64,000 nucleotides of DNA, taken from Melieria omissa (lineage: Eukaryota; Arthropoda; Insecta; Diptera; Ulidiidae). The notes below the pieces were generated by a model. The model made no database searches. It saw only the letters and a list, made by a program, of their open reading frames with translations, and was not told the DNA's origin. Location of the stretch: NCBI GenBank assembly GCA_963971225.1, contig OZ020270.1:30503123-30567122 (forward strand), in the 5' to 3' direction. Positions 51,604-62,439 of this stretch are shown here, piece by piece; the first letter of the stretch is position 1, and each line of letters opens with the position of its first letter. Both the position numbers and the translations under genes were made by a program.

Positions 51604-52542
51604 TTGTACGATATATCGTACAATGGCCCGCAAAGGAGTAAAAATGCATGAAACTTTTTTTTCGTTTTTTTTTATTTTATGAACCATTCATTGGTTTATT
51701 TGATAAAAAAATATAAATTTAACAACAAAAAATCAAAACGTGATTTCATTGATCGAAAACTATATAAATTATATATATAAACAATTGAGTAACATCTATC
51801 AGGCCTTATAAAACCGTTATTGCTTTTGCAAAGCCCTTTTCCCCTCAATAAAACAGAATCAACCAAACACCATATAGCTTTGTAGAAAGATACCGAATAT
51901 AGCTGATTCTTATTATCGTAGTGGGAGTGGCAAGTACTCATGTCTAACCTTACATAATCTGTGTCTGCCCAGTGAAACACAAAATCGTTAAGTAATTGTT
52001 ATTTCTGAATAGTCGATCAGTCGAATTGTATTAGTCATACGATTTAGTGATGGGCGTGGCATTCAAGCAAACAGAAAAATTCTGTTACCAATCCATAACT
52101 TAAAAAAAATGCAAACATCACTTGCAACCTTTGGCTGCCATTTCTACGATAAATCGTACAAAGCTTTGCAACCCTTGTGGTCATTTGTACGATATATCGT
52201 ACAATTTTTTAAAGGCTCGGGAAAAATATTTAGAAGCAAAAATTGTTAAATTTAATAAGTTTTATAAATCAACTGAGATTCAAACTTTGAAATTGTTTGT
52301 CTTTTTGCTACTAAAAAGTATTACATATTTAAAAATTCCTCCGCAGAAGCATCGCATAGCCAAATTCTTGCAAAGAGCTGCTTACAAAACGCACTCACAC
52401 TGTATAGCCACGGCTATTGTGATTTATATTTTCAAACAGAATGGTAAAACCTACTTAATAAGAATTAAAAAGCCGTTTCATAAAAAATACGTTCGCTGTC
52501 AAAAAAATTTTTTTAAAAAAAATTGTACGATATATCATACAA
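51604..52542. promoter_or_regulatory. Three palindromic TTGTACGATATATCGTACAA sites and a variant
   Basis: A 20-bp perfect palindrome at 51604-51623 and 52185-52204, one mismatch at 52523-52542, and a shorter variant CTACGATAAATCGTACAA at 52144-52161. Dyad symmetry suggests binding by a dimeric protein (inference). All lie within element L. Confidence 0.6.
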
Positions 52543-53288
52543 ATTTCCGGAAAGGGTTAATGAAAAATACTGTACAAATATGTTCAGCTAGTTCATTAAT
52601 TTAATTTATTAAGTTATTTCTAAAACCAGTTCGCTGCGATGTGATGAATGAAAGGTGCATTGCTAATGATTGTAAGAGCTGTGTGCGCGATATTAAACAA
52701 GATCTAATTCCAATAGAGTTCCTCAGGAAAATTAAATAAACCACACTAAGAACTTTTAACTTTAATTTTTCCTTATTTTGATTGCTGTAACTTGAATTTT
52801 ACTTGTTATGTGTTATTTTTATTAAAAGTTGAAGTATTTTAATGAAAACGATTACTGTATTTAATAAGGGGAATACCCTTGGAAAAATGTGTCGCGTCCG
52901 TGATGTCGCGTCCGTATTCATGATATACCTAATTAAAAAAAGGTAAGACAACATTTTCATATTTCATAAGTCTACGAAGAAAAGTTATCCTTTGACCTTC
53001 ATTTGCATGTATATATATAAACAAAAAGTTCCCAAAAATCGCTAAATTTTGTATATTTCTATAAGAGCTTCAAAAAAACGTCTTTTTTTTGTCGCGTCCG
53101 TTTCATTGCATAATTGCTTATTATTTTGTACTAATTTGTACTAAATATTTCCAATATATTTCTATAACGTAGCACTATTTCAGCGCGCTAGAACACTAAA
53201 AAAACATATCGACTTTTTGTGTTTCTTTCTTGTTTTTTGTGTAATTGAAAGCGTGCGAATGTCGCGTCCGTGCCACTGGGAGATGCCC

Positions 53289-53360
53289 CAATGGAAAAAT
53301 CAACCCTCCTTAGCCCACTTCAGTGACAGACCAAACAGTATTTAGCTTAAACAATCATAC
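53289..53360. repeat. Repeat N, second copy, part 2
   Basis: Continues repeat N after element L (matches 30521-30592) and stops at ...CAATCATAC, where the gypsy LTR begins. Confidence 0.85.
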
Positions 53361-53808
53361 TGATACGATAAGAAATTCTGTGCCGCACTGTACAGGAATG
53401 CTTTCCTCCGCACGAATGTTTTCCAACCATACTTTTAGGCATGCACTGTGAAGTACAGCAAAACTGTGATAAATTCGCTTGGTATAGCCCGATATGGCAA
53501 GGATGGTTCTCGAAGAAATAGGCTGTGCGAGAATGGTCGAGCGCTTTCTAATTGGAAGTTGCAAGAAACTTCGGCGCGATAAGAAAACTGGTATAAAAGC
53601 AGCAGTGTGCAGCGCGATGAGTCGAGTCGGTGTTGAGCAAGCAATGGGGAAACATTCAATAGTATGTAGTAGTGTAAAGTAGAACAAGTGTAAATTTGTA
53701 GATAAAGCGATTGTTAGTTTTATGCGTTTGCGCTGAATAATTGCAGTTGTTTTATTTTCAACACAATCAAAACGAACCGTCGATAACGAACTGTGGAATT
53801 TCGTAACA
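53361..53808 (+). repeat. 5' LTR of element E (likely chimeric)
   Basis: 448 bp, TGATACGATAAG ... TTTCGTAACA. TATAAAA at 53592-53598. The U3 start (CAGCAAAACTGTGATAAATT) resembles element D, whereas the U5 end (CCGTCGATAACGAACTGTGG) matches the LTR at 62440-62882 and not the 3' LTR of E. Confidence 0.88.
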
Positions 53809-53810
53809 TT

Positions 53811-53826
53811 TGGTGTCAGAAGTTAG
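53811..53826 (+). promoter_or_regulatory. Primer binding site (tRNA-Leu type) of element E
   Basis: TGGTGTCAGAAGTTAG two bases after the LTR, the same class as in element D. Confidence 0.7.
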
Positions 53827-53871
53827 GGATTGTGTTACTGAAGATAAACAAAAAATTATAAAAACACAGAC

Positions 53872-55040
53872 ATGGTTAAACTGGAGCTGCTGAAGGTGGA
53901 CCAGCTGAAGAAGGAGCTGGCTGCCTGGAATTTGCCGACTGCTGGCGGTAAGGTGGAGTTGCAGCTGCGCTTGCGAGAGGCGTGTGAATCACGAGGCATC
54001 GATTGGGCTGCACGCGAGTTCGGAACGCAGGAACAAGAGGCGTCGGCCAAAGTGGAGGAATCGCCTGCGGGTGCTGCGTCGATGCAAAGTACGGCTGCAG
54101 CGGCTGCGCCACCACAAGCAATGGACATGAGCCAGCGTATGATTGCAATGAGAGGTATGTTTCAGGAAACTACTGCGAAAATTGAGAATTCCAGTCGTGA
54201 AAATCGCGAAATGTCGGCGGAAATGGCAGCGAAAATCGAAACTACGAACCGAGAAGTAGCAGAGCGAATGGAAACCAAGCTTCAGGAAAATTCTGCGTGC
54301 TTGGAGCAGAAAGTGGAAGAGATTTCGAACAGGATTAATGTGAAAGTTGAGCACCTGGAGACGCGAGTAGAACATTTAGACAAACGAGTTGACAATCTGG
54401 AAGATTCGGTGAACAGAAAAATCGACGAGCGGCTTAGAGAGGTACAGCTGCGAGCAAGGGTGCAGTCGGTTGAGGAAAGTTTTGCCATAGCAGTGCCTAC
54501 TTATGATGGTACTACGTCGTTCGACACATTCAAACTACAATTCGATATGGCTGCTTTGGAGAGTCAGTGGACCGATGTTAGGAAAGGTCGGAGACAGGTA
54601 CTGGCTTTAAGAGGTCCTGCGTCTGAGGTAATAAAACCAGTTTCGGAAGGTTTGAGGGGTGATTACGAGACCGTCGTAAGGGCGCTGGCAGCCAGATACA
54701 GTGACGAGCACAACAAAATGCTGTATTATTGCGAGCTGAAGAGCCGCAGGCAAAGAGCCAACGAGGCGCTGCAGACATTGAGCGGCTCGTACAGTTGTGC
54801 TACCCGAAATTCGGAGCTGATTATATCGAGAGGATGAAGATTGAGGCGTTTATTGAAGGTCTTCATGACCCGGAGATACGACGCAGTGCATTGATGATGG
54901 GCAAGCCGACATTCCGTGAGACGGTGACAAGCGCATTGACGTATGAGGCGGCCTGGAGGGGAAAGTTTTCGACAGTCATCCGCGGAAAGGCGTCGGGCCC
55001 AATCTGGACGTGTCACGCAGAGCCAGACAGTGAGCTCGGT
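53872..55040 (+). pseudogene. Element E gag copy 1 (short coiled-coil variant), frameshifted
   Basis: Starts MVKLELLKVDQLKKELAAWNLP (SAP-like). The coiled coil is shorter than in element D and gag copy 2: the block of RVDGLDDSLN-type repeats is reduced to one, and IENSSRENREMSAEMAAKIE differs. The capsid domain follows (FDTFKLQFDMAALESQWTDV). A small deletion near 54775 (the YAAD codons of LQTYAADIERL) shifts the frame; the protein continues in the second frame as IERLVQLCYPKFGADYIERM, then in the third as RVTQSQTVSS. It ends before the zinc knuckle, where gag copy 2 begins. Confidence 0.85.
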
Positions 55041-56150
55041 GGAGTTGCAACTGCGCTTGCGAGAGGCGTGTGAATCACGAGGCATCGATTGGGCTGCGCA
55101 TGAGTTCGGAACGCAAGAGCTAGAGGCGTCGGCCAAGGTGGAGGAATCGCCTGCTGGTGCTGCGTCATTGCAAAGTACGACTGCAGCGGCTGCGCCACTA
55201 CAAGCATTGGACATGAGCCAGTTAATGGTTGCACTTAAAGGCATGTTTGAGACTTCCAACCGTGAAATGGCAGCCAAAATAGAAAATGAAAATCGCGAAA
55301 TGTCGGCGCAAATGGCAGCGAAACTGGAAACTGCGAATCAGGAAATTTCGGCAAAAGTCGAAACGACAAATCAAGAAATAGTGAAAATGGAATCGGCGAG
55401 CCGAGAAGTAGCGGAGCGAATGGAAACCAAGCTTCAGGAAAATTCTGCGCGCTTGGAGCAGAAAGTGGAAGAAATCTCAAACAAGCTTGATGTGAAGATG
55501 GAGCACCTGGGAGCGCAAGTGGAACACTTAGATAAACGAGTCGACGGCTTGGATGATTCTCTGAACAGACGAGTTGACGACTTGGATGATTCCTTGAACA
55601 AACGAGTTGACAGTCTGGAGGATTCGGTAAACAGAAAAATCGACGAGCGGCTTAGAGAGGTGCAGCCACGAGAATATTTGCCGCCGGCTCCGGAAAGTTT
55701 CGCCACCCGAACAGAAGTGCCTACTTATGGTGGTGCTACGCCGTTTGATACATTTAAACTGCAATTCGACTTAGCTGCTTTGGAGAATCAGTGGACCGAT
55801 ATCAGGAAGGGTCGGAGATTGGCACTGGCGCTGACAGGTCCTGCGGCTGAGGTAATGAAATCAGCTCCGGAATGTTCGAGAAGTGATTGCGAGGTCGTCA
55901 TGAGAGCATTGGCAGCGAAGTAAAGCAACGAGCACAACCATACGCTGTACTACTGTGAGCTGAAGAACCGCAGGCAGAGAGCCACTGAGGCGCTGCAGAC
56001 ATATGCATCAGATATTGAGCGGCTTGTACAGTTGTGCTACCCAAAATTCGGTGCTGATGATCTCGAGAGGATGAAGATTGAGTCGTTCATTGAAGGTCTT
56101 CATGATCCCGAGACACGTCGCAGTGCGTTGATGATGGGCAAGCCGACATT
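55041..56150 (+). pseudogene. Element E gag copy 2, first part (long coiled-coil variant)
   Basis: Begins in mid-SAP with VELQLRLREACESRGIDW, directly fused to SQTVSS of copy 1 at a GGTGGAG microhomology. The coiled coil has the full set of RVDGLDDSLN/RVDDLDDSLN/RVDSLEDSVN repeats as in element D. The capsid domain reads FDTFKLQFDLAALENQWTDI. An in-frame TAA at 55921-55923 replaces the Tyr of AARYSDEHN; the frame continues to KPTF at 56150, where the piggyBac element is inserted. Confidence 0.85.
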
Positions 56151-56153
56151 TAA

Positions 56154-57971
56154 CACTAGGATGAGCGACTAGTTTGTTTGCGCTAAGTGGAGCAACTGGG
56201 CCTGGCGAGGCCCGTAAGCGTAATCAGCTATTCCTACGATTTTCGCCCAGTTAGGCGTGGCATAGACAGCTGATACTTGGCACACGTACTCTATGGTAGT
56301 ATAGCTGTGTCGATGTAATTATTTGGGGGATTTCTTAAGAGGGTGGGGGGTTGAGGTGCCCTAAAAAGTAAAACTGCTATTTGTATATGGCACAACATTT
56401 AATTAATTAATTTATTGATTAAATTCAAATCAACAAAAAAAGAGACAGTTTATCTGCAGCACAGCCATGGCATAAAAATAGTTTATTTACACAGCCGTGT
56501 TCAAGGCCCATGAAATTTTTACATGTTTTCGTAAATATATGAAAAATGTACCTAAAATGTACGTAAGCCGTTAAACAAAAATTATTCAAACACGAGCATG
56601 TTTGGTGACTCTATTACAATTAATATGTGAAGTGGCGCACGCAAGGGGGATTATAAAACCCTTTATTTTATCTGTTTGTTACAAAAATTGCGGCTAGAAA
56701 ATGTTCTTTCAAATAATCTGGCAAATGGCAATTGTAGGAACTGTCCGTCCTAATAAACGGTTTGTCCCAGAGGAGTTCAAAAAGTCGACGAATCGTAAAC
56801 TGGAGGAAACATTGTTTGGCTATTACAACGAGCAAGTTTCATTGTGCTCATATGTGGCAAAAAAAATAAGGCAGTAATTTTGCTGTCAACACAGCATTAT
56901 GTATCCAAAGTTGACAATGCCAATAAAAGAAGCCTTATCAAATTTTGGATTACAACGAAAATAAAGCAAGTGTCGATACTATGGACCAGATCCTCAGTAG
57001 CTACTCGTGCAAGCGTGGCACAAACCGTTGGCCATTTTCCATGTTTTATAACATATTATATATTGCTGGCCTGGCATCCTTTATTGTTCACGATTCGTTC
57101 AAACGATCACCCAAAACGGATAAACGTCGTGAATATCTAACGCTTTTAACGACTCAGTTGGTCACTCCTCACATGGAAAATAGGGCAATGAACAGTCACG
57201 TTAGCCGCTGGCCTAATATCAGTGCAGCTATGGCGAAATTTAATGTTTTTGTAAGTAATTATTAAAAATAAACTATTATGCATTGTTAATTCTGTCTTTA
57301 TTATTACAGACACAAGCTTACTACCCAGCCCCAAGCACATCCGCACGACCAGACAAGAAACAACGAAAGGACTGTGCATGGTGTAAGCCTCAACATGACA
57401 AAAAACGGCGCAAAACCTTCTTCTCGTGTAACTCATGTAAAAACTTCATGTGCCTTGAACACGGCTCTGTTAAAAAACTATGTTTGTGCCATGGCTGTGC
57501 TGCACAATAAACTGTCTCTATTTATGTTGATTTCAATTTAATCAATAAATAAATAATTTAAATGTTGTGCTATATACAAATAGCAGTTTTACTTTTTGGG
57601 GCACCTCAACCCCCACTCTCTTAAGAAATCCCCCCCAATAATTACTTCGACACACAGCTATACTATTATAGAGTACGTGTGCCAAGTATCAGCTGTCTAT
57701 GCCACGCCTAACTGGACGAAAATCGTAGGAATAGCTGATTACGCTTATGGGCCTCGCCAGGCCCAGTTGCTCCACTTAGCGCCTACATACATAAAGTGGT
57801 CATGTTTGTTCTACAAAATTTATGCAAATAACCTTTTGTTAGTTTCGTTTCGTTTAGAAAACATTACCGATAGTTGGCATAAAATATTTCAGCGATCAGA
57901 GCTAAAGAAACAATTTGGCGACTAGTCAAAGTCAAAATGGGCCTGGAAAAGCCCAGTTGCACATCCTAGTG
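56154..57971 (+). mobile_element. piggyBac-like element with long inverted terminal duplication
   Basis: 1818 bp, ends CACTAGGATG, flanked by TTAA (56150-56153, 57972-57975). About 310 bp at the left (56160-56470) is an inverted copy of 57490-57790, including the last codons of the transposase gene. The transposase is reduced to its C-terminal third. It is inserted in gag copy 2 of element E. Confidence 0.9.
56830..57510 (+). pseudogene. piggyBac transposase C-terminal part, frameshifted
   Basis: Fragments: ILLSTQHYVSKVDNANKR in one frame, then MDYNENKASVDTMDQILSSYSCKRGTNRWPFSMFYNILYIAGLASFIV in the next, the conserved piggyBac GxDxxDQ...R...RWP block with the last catalytic Asp. RAMNSHVSRWPNI follows. 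After a gap that could be an intron (GTAAGT at ~57251, ATTACAG near 57310), a Cys-rich end reads CAWCKPQHDKKRRKTFFSCNSCKNFMCLEH, the zinc domain of piggyBac-type proteins. The N-terminal two thirds are missing. Confidence 0.85.
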
Positions 57972-57975
57972 TTAA

Positions 57976-58290
57976 GGAGACGGTGACTAGCGCGATGACA
58001 TATGAGGCGACATGGATTGGGGGCACTCGGTATGCACCTGCAAGGATACGCCAAATCCAGCCGGACAGCGACATTTCGATCCAGGCCATAAGCTCTGAGA
58101 CACCGGGCAGGCCACGGGTTGTCTTCTCTAAAGTTTTTTGCTGGACATGTGGCAAGTAGGGTCACATAGCACGGGACTGCCGCCAACGAAAGTGGCGTTC
58201 CCGTTCTCGATCGCAATCGCCTGAAGCGAGGAATACTGACAATCGAGGCCCAGCCAACAAGCGCAGGGCTGAGGACGACAAGTCGTTAAA
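57976..58290 (+). pseudogene. Element E gag copy 2, zinc-knuckle end
   Basis: Resumes after piggyBac (ETVTSAMTYEATW-like, with an indel) and reaches CWTCGK, then a TAG, then GHIARDCRQRKW: the CCHC knuckle is split by the nonsense codon at 58156-58158. Corresponds to CWRCGKQGHISRDC of element D. Confidence 0.78.
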
Positions 58291-58389
58291 CTAAAACGGG
58301 TCAGCCCAAAGGGGCGTGAGCTGATGCCCACAACCTGTTGCCCTACCGTCCTTGTCTCACAGCTGAAACGACAACCCAGCAGCTTGACG

Positions 58390-60498
58390 ATTAAAGGAAA
58401 GATAGATGGAATGTTGTTCGTGTTGACACTGGATACTGGAGCGTCATATTCGATCATAAAAAGGAAACTGCTGAAGAACGCCGGTAAGAGGGAAAAGTAA
58501 CAAAAACAATTGCTATCGGCACCAGCAGCCGACGACGTGATTATCGGCGTGGATTTTATGATTAGGCACGGTTTTACGCTGGACCTGAAAGAAAATGTGC
58601 TGAGGTATGCCAACGTTGAATTCCCCCTGCACCAGAAGATATCAGCGAATTCCGAGGCGATTGTGTGGGCAAATGTGGACGAGGACGATGGGACAAGTCG
58701 GGTGTGGGTTGTAGAAGCGCCAAAACAAGGACACGACAACATTATAGTCGGACGTACATTAGTGGAACCCAAAAATGGCGAAATACCAGTCAGGATACTC
58801 AACCCACTGAACACACCCAGATATGTCGGAAAAGATGCGGTCATTGGCGAGTGTAGAGAATCTAAAGCAGTTGGCAATTGCGAAAGCAGTCCACCCGGAG
58901 GAAGTAAGAAAAGCGGTTCTAACATGGACGCCATACCGCAGAACCAGTGGAGCAGCGAATTGACAGCCGAGCAGAAACCGAAGGCACGGTCACTCCTACA
59001 GCACTATGGGTCAATATTTGCAACAGAAGCGGGCGGAAGAACAGCCATAGTGAAACACAACATCGACAACGGAAGTGCAAAACCAATCCGCCAACCGCCA
59101 AGACGAGTTCCTCTGGCCAAGAGGGAAGAGGTCGCAACTTTAATCGAAAACATGGGTAAAGAAAAGGTCATAGAGCCTTCGTCAGGCCCTTGGTGTTCGC
59201 CGGTCGTGCTAGTCAAGAAAAAGGATGGCAGTACCCGATTTTGTGTGGACTATCGAAAGGTCAATGACGTGACTAAGAAGGACAGCTACCTCGGATCGAT
59301 GACACCCTGGACACACTGTCAGGCACACAGTGCCTCGACTTACGACTTACGCAGTGGCTATTGGCAGGTGGAGCTTGCAGACAAGGAGAAAACGGCTTTT
59401 AGTGTTGGCGACGGTTTGTGGCAGTTCACCGTCATGCCGTTTGGACTCTGCAACGCACCAGCGACATTCGAGCGGCTAATGGAACGTGTGCTAAAAGGGC
59501 TGCATTGGCAGACATGTCTGGTCTACCTGGACGACATAATCGTGATGCGTAAAAGCTTTGACAACCACCTGGGAAAGCTAAAGGAGGTATTCGAGCGAAT
59601 ACAGAAAGCCGGGCTTAAACTCAACCCAAAGAAGTGCTCGCTGTTTCAAAAAGAGGTAAAATATCTGGGTCACACGGTTTCTGCTCGCGGAGTACATACG
59701 GATGAAGGCAAAATCACGGCGGTGAAGGAGTGGCCCCGGCCACGCAATCTACACGAACTCCGTAGTTTCCTGGGCTTGTGCACATATTACCGAAGATTCC
59801 TTCCGGGATTTGCGAGCATAGCCGGCAGCTTGCACAAACTGACGAAAAAGAATCAAGCCTTCGCGTGGGGTGGAGAGCAGGCTTCTGCACGACTGAAGGA
59901 TAAACTGTGCACTGCTCCAATTCTTGCCTTCCCCGTGCCTGGAGGGATGTTTGTGCTGGATACAGATGCAAGTGGGCATAGTATCGGCGGTGTGCTGTCG
60001 CAGATAATAAATGGCCAAGAACAAGTTATAGCATACTACAGCAAAATTTTTTCAAAGCCTGAACGCAACTACTGTGTGAACCGAAGAAAGTTGCTGGCAG
60101 TATTGGAATGCGTGAAACACTTCCATAAATACCTGTATGGGCAAAAGTTTCGCCTGCGCACAGATCATGTGGCATTGAAATGGCTGCTGAACTTTAAGGA
60201 TCCGGAAGGCAAGTTGGCGCGGTGGATCGAGCGACTGCAGGGCTACGACTACACGGTAGAGCATCGCAAGGGTAGCAGCCATGGAAATGCCGATGCCTTG
60301 TCACGCCGTCCGTGCAAAACCGAATGCAGGCATTGTTCGCGAGCCGAAAGCAAAGAGCAGATAGTGGACGTACGATTGATCAGCGTTATGCCAGAGGAAG
60401 AGTGGTCTGCGGAGAGGATACAAAAGGACCAGCGCGAGGATACGGATCTTAAAGAAATCATTGAAGGCAAGGAGCAAGGTGCACGTCCAGACTGGTAG
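58390..60498 (+). pseudogene. Element E protease, reverse transcriptase and RNase H
   Basis: Protease: FVLTLDTGASYSIIKRKLL (active-site DTG), a stop at ~58498, then IIGVDFMIRHGFTLDL. RT in one long frame (from 58510): VIEPSSGPWCSPVVLVKKKDGSTRFCVDYRKVNDVTKKDSY, an out-of-frame patch 59284-59335 between two compensating indels, STYDLRSGYWQVEL (first Asp), FTVMPFGLCNAPATFERLM, CLVYLDDIIV (YLDD), YLGHTVSARGV and LRSFLGLCTYYRRFL. RNase H: VLDTDASGHSIGGVLSQ (Asp), RRKLLAVLE where Lys replaces the catalytic Glu, RTDHVALKWLL (Asp) and NADALSRR (Asp). A TAG at 60496-60498 ends the frame before integrase. It is thus inactive at several points. Confidence 0.88.
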
Positions 60499-61725
60499 GA
60501 GATGGCCGGTGAGGGCTCGATCGCGAAGTCTTACTGGGCACAGTGGCAAAGTCTGCGGCTGTCTGATGGTTGCCTATACCGCGAGTGGGAGAGTGAGGAT
60601 GGCCAGACCAGCAATTCTCTAATTGTAGTCTCGAAATGCAGGATCAACGAGGTGGTCGAGGCATACTATAACGACTCCAGCGGAGGGCACCTAGGCATCA
60701 CAAAAACTGTCGCCAAAATAAAAAGACGATTCTACTGGGTAGGATGCCAGGAGTCTGTCGCCGATTGGATTAAGAGCTGTGATCGATGTTCGGATGCGAA
60801 AGGGCCAACAAGAAGATCTCGAGGCCGCATGCACCAGTACAACATGGGAGCGCCCTTTGAGCGAATTGTCGCCGGGCCATTCCCACTTAGCACTCAAGGC
60901 AACAAATATGTGCTGGTGGTGTTGGACTATTTCAGCAAATGGCCCGAAGTGTATCCTATTCCTAACCAGGAGGCAACCACGGTCGCGGAAATGCTGGTAA
61001 ACAACTGGGTCTCCAGTTTTGGAGTTCCGCTGGAGTTGCACTTGGATCAAGGCCGGAATTTCGAGTCTCTTGTATTAAAGGAAGTGTGTGAGCTACTAGG
61101 AATAAGGAAAACTCGCACCTGTCCTTTGCATCGCCAGTCCGACGGCATGGTGGAACGATTCAATCGAACACTGGAGGAATATCTGCGGAAAGTAGTAGGC
61201 AAGAATCAAAAGGATTGGGACACGCATATTCCGCTGTTCTTGATGGCGTATAGGTCAGCCCCGCACGATACGACATCACTCACTCCAGCCCGAGCAGTGT
61301 TCGGCACAGAGCTGAGATTGCCTGCTGACTTGAAGTTCGGAGTGGTCAGCACGACGGAAGGCGCTATGACTGATTACGCAGTTAATAAGTGATCGGAGCT
61401 GGAAGAAATCCACCAGTTTATAAGGGACCGTATCCAACTGGTCAGCGATAAGATGAAAGCCAGATATGATCTATGAGCTAACACAGAGGGGTTCCAAGAA
61501 GGCGATCTGGTAATGCTTTACAACCCGCAGCGCAGGAAAGGTTTGTCTCTAAAACTTCAAACGCCATGGGAAGGACCGTACAAGGTCGTGACCAGGATTA
61601 ATGACGTGGTGTACAGGGTTCAACGCTGCTGCAGCGGAAACGCCAGGCTGAAGGTAGTCCATTTGGAGCGCCTGGCGTCTTACTCCGGCGGAGCCTCGGT
61701 ACTTGTTCGGGAGGAACAAGTCTAA
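60499..61725 (+). pseudogene. Element E integrase
   Basis: Continues the same frame after the TAG: HLGITKTVAKIKRRFYWVGC and CDRCSDAKG (H2C2 zinc). Core: APFERIVAGPFPLSTQGNKYVLVVLDYFSKWPEVYP, where the codons that normally carry the first catalytic Asp before AGPFP are missing. LHLDQGRNFESL has the second Asp, and SDGMVERFNRTLEEYL the Glu. A TGA at 61390-61392 and a second TGA at 61474-61476 precede EGFQEGDLVMLYNPQRRKGLS and GPYKVVTRINDVVYRV...VVHLERL. It cannot integrate. Confidence 0.88.
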
Positions 61726-61736
61726 GTGATGGGCAG

Positions 61737-62168
61737 TGATACGATGATAAATTCCGTGCCGTGCTGTACAGGAATGCTTTTCTCCGAACGAATGTTTTCC
61801 AAGCATACTTTTAGGCATGCACTTTGAAGTACGACAAATTTGGTATTATTCGCTTGGTATATTCCGATATGGCAAGGATGGTTCTCGAAGAAACAGGCTG
61901 TGCGAGAATGGTCGAGCGCTTTCCAATTGGAAGTTGCAAGAAACTTCGGCGCGATAAGAAAACTGGTATAAAAGCAGCAGTTTGCAGCGCAATGAGTCGA
62001 GTCTTAGTTGAATCACAAAGTGGTAACAAGTGTAGATACAAGCAAAGTGTAATTCTGTAAATAAAGTGATTGTTAGTTTTACTCCGTTTGCGCTGAATAA
62101 TTGCAGTTGTTTTATTTTCAACACAATCAAAACGAACCTTGGAAGACGAGCTTGGAATTTTCGTAACA
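61737..62168 (+). repeat. 3' LTR of element E
   Basis: 432 bp, TGATACGATGAT ... TTTCGTAACA, preceded by the purine-rich GTGATGGGCAG. TATAAAA at 61967-61973. U3 begins ...CGACAAATTTGGTATTATTC and U5 ends ACCTTGGAAGACGAGCTTGG. Confidence 0.88.
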
Positions 62169-62439
62169 ATATTTTGGTCAATTTTTTTTTTAATTGTTTA
62201 AATTCTAATTAAATAAATAATCATAATTTAAGTTATAGCTGCATTGAATGTGAAATATTTTGATATGATTTAATTTCATTACTAAGTTGGTTACTATATT
62301 TTTTTCTGGAAATTTAATAAATAAAATTGTAATTAAAATCTTAAATATAATCTAAATATGCAAGATAGTTTGAAAATTAATTTAAGAATTTTTTGATTTT
62401 GTATTAGGTTAAGATTATAAAATAAAAATTTGATAGTAT
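62169..62439. repeat. Repeat N, inverted copy without the palindrome
   Basis: Reverse complement of 30594-30814 joined to 31788-31840. It lacks the 970-bp palindrome (an empty site) and ends ...GATAGTAT at the next LTR. Confidence 0.85.

Larger units (their letters stand above)
48884..53288. mobile_element. Element L: 4.4-kb DNA element of unknown superfamily
   Basis: Inverted ends GGGCATCTCCCA (48884-48895, 53277-53288) and a 4-bp duplication CAAT (48880-48883, 53289-53292). The uninterrupted repeat N copy at ~30.52 kb reads AAACCCAATGGAAAAATC, proving insertion. The right half has five exact and one near-exact GTCGCGTCCGT and three copies of a 20-bp palindrome plus a variant. LINE Q is inserted in its left half. 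No transposase was recognised; a 160-codon frame at 52122-52604 has no known motif. Confidence 0.75.
53361..62168 (+). mobile_element. Gypsy element E: near full-length LTR retrotransposon with duplicated gag
   Basis: 8.8 kb: 5' LTR, primer site, gag copy 1, gag copy 2 (interrupted by piggyBac), protease, reverse transcriptase, RNase H, integrase, 3' LTR. It belongs to the same family as element D. The two LTRs differ in length and in many bases, and the flanks are ATAC and ATAT, so they were not made as a pair in this arrangement (see the inversion finding). Pol carries several inactivating changes. Confidence 0.88.

Noticed and set aside
52122..52604. 160-codon ORF in element L as a transposase
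   Set aside because: No catalytic or zinc motifs; it spans copies of the palindromic repeat, so it is probably a chance frame.
58510..60498. Functional gypsy pol
   Set aside because: Although long and open, it has a Lys for the RNase H Glu, an out-of-frame patch and a following TAG.
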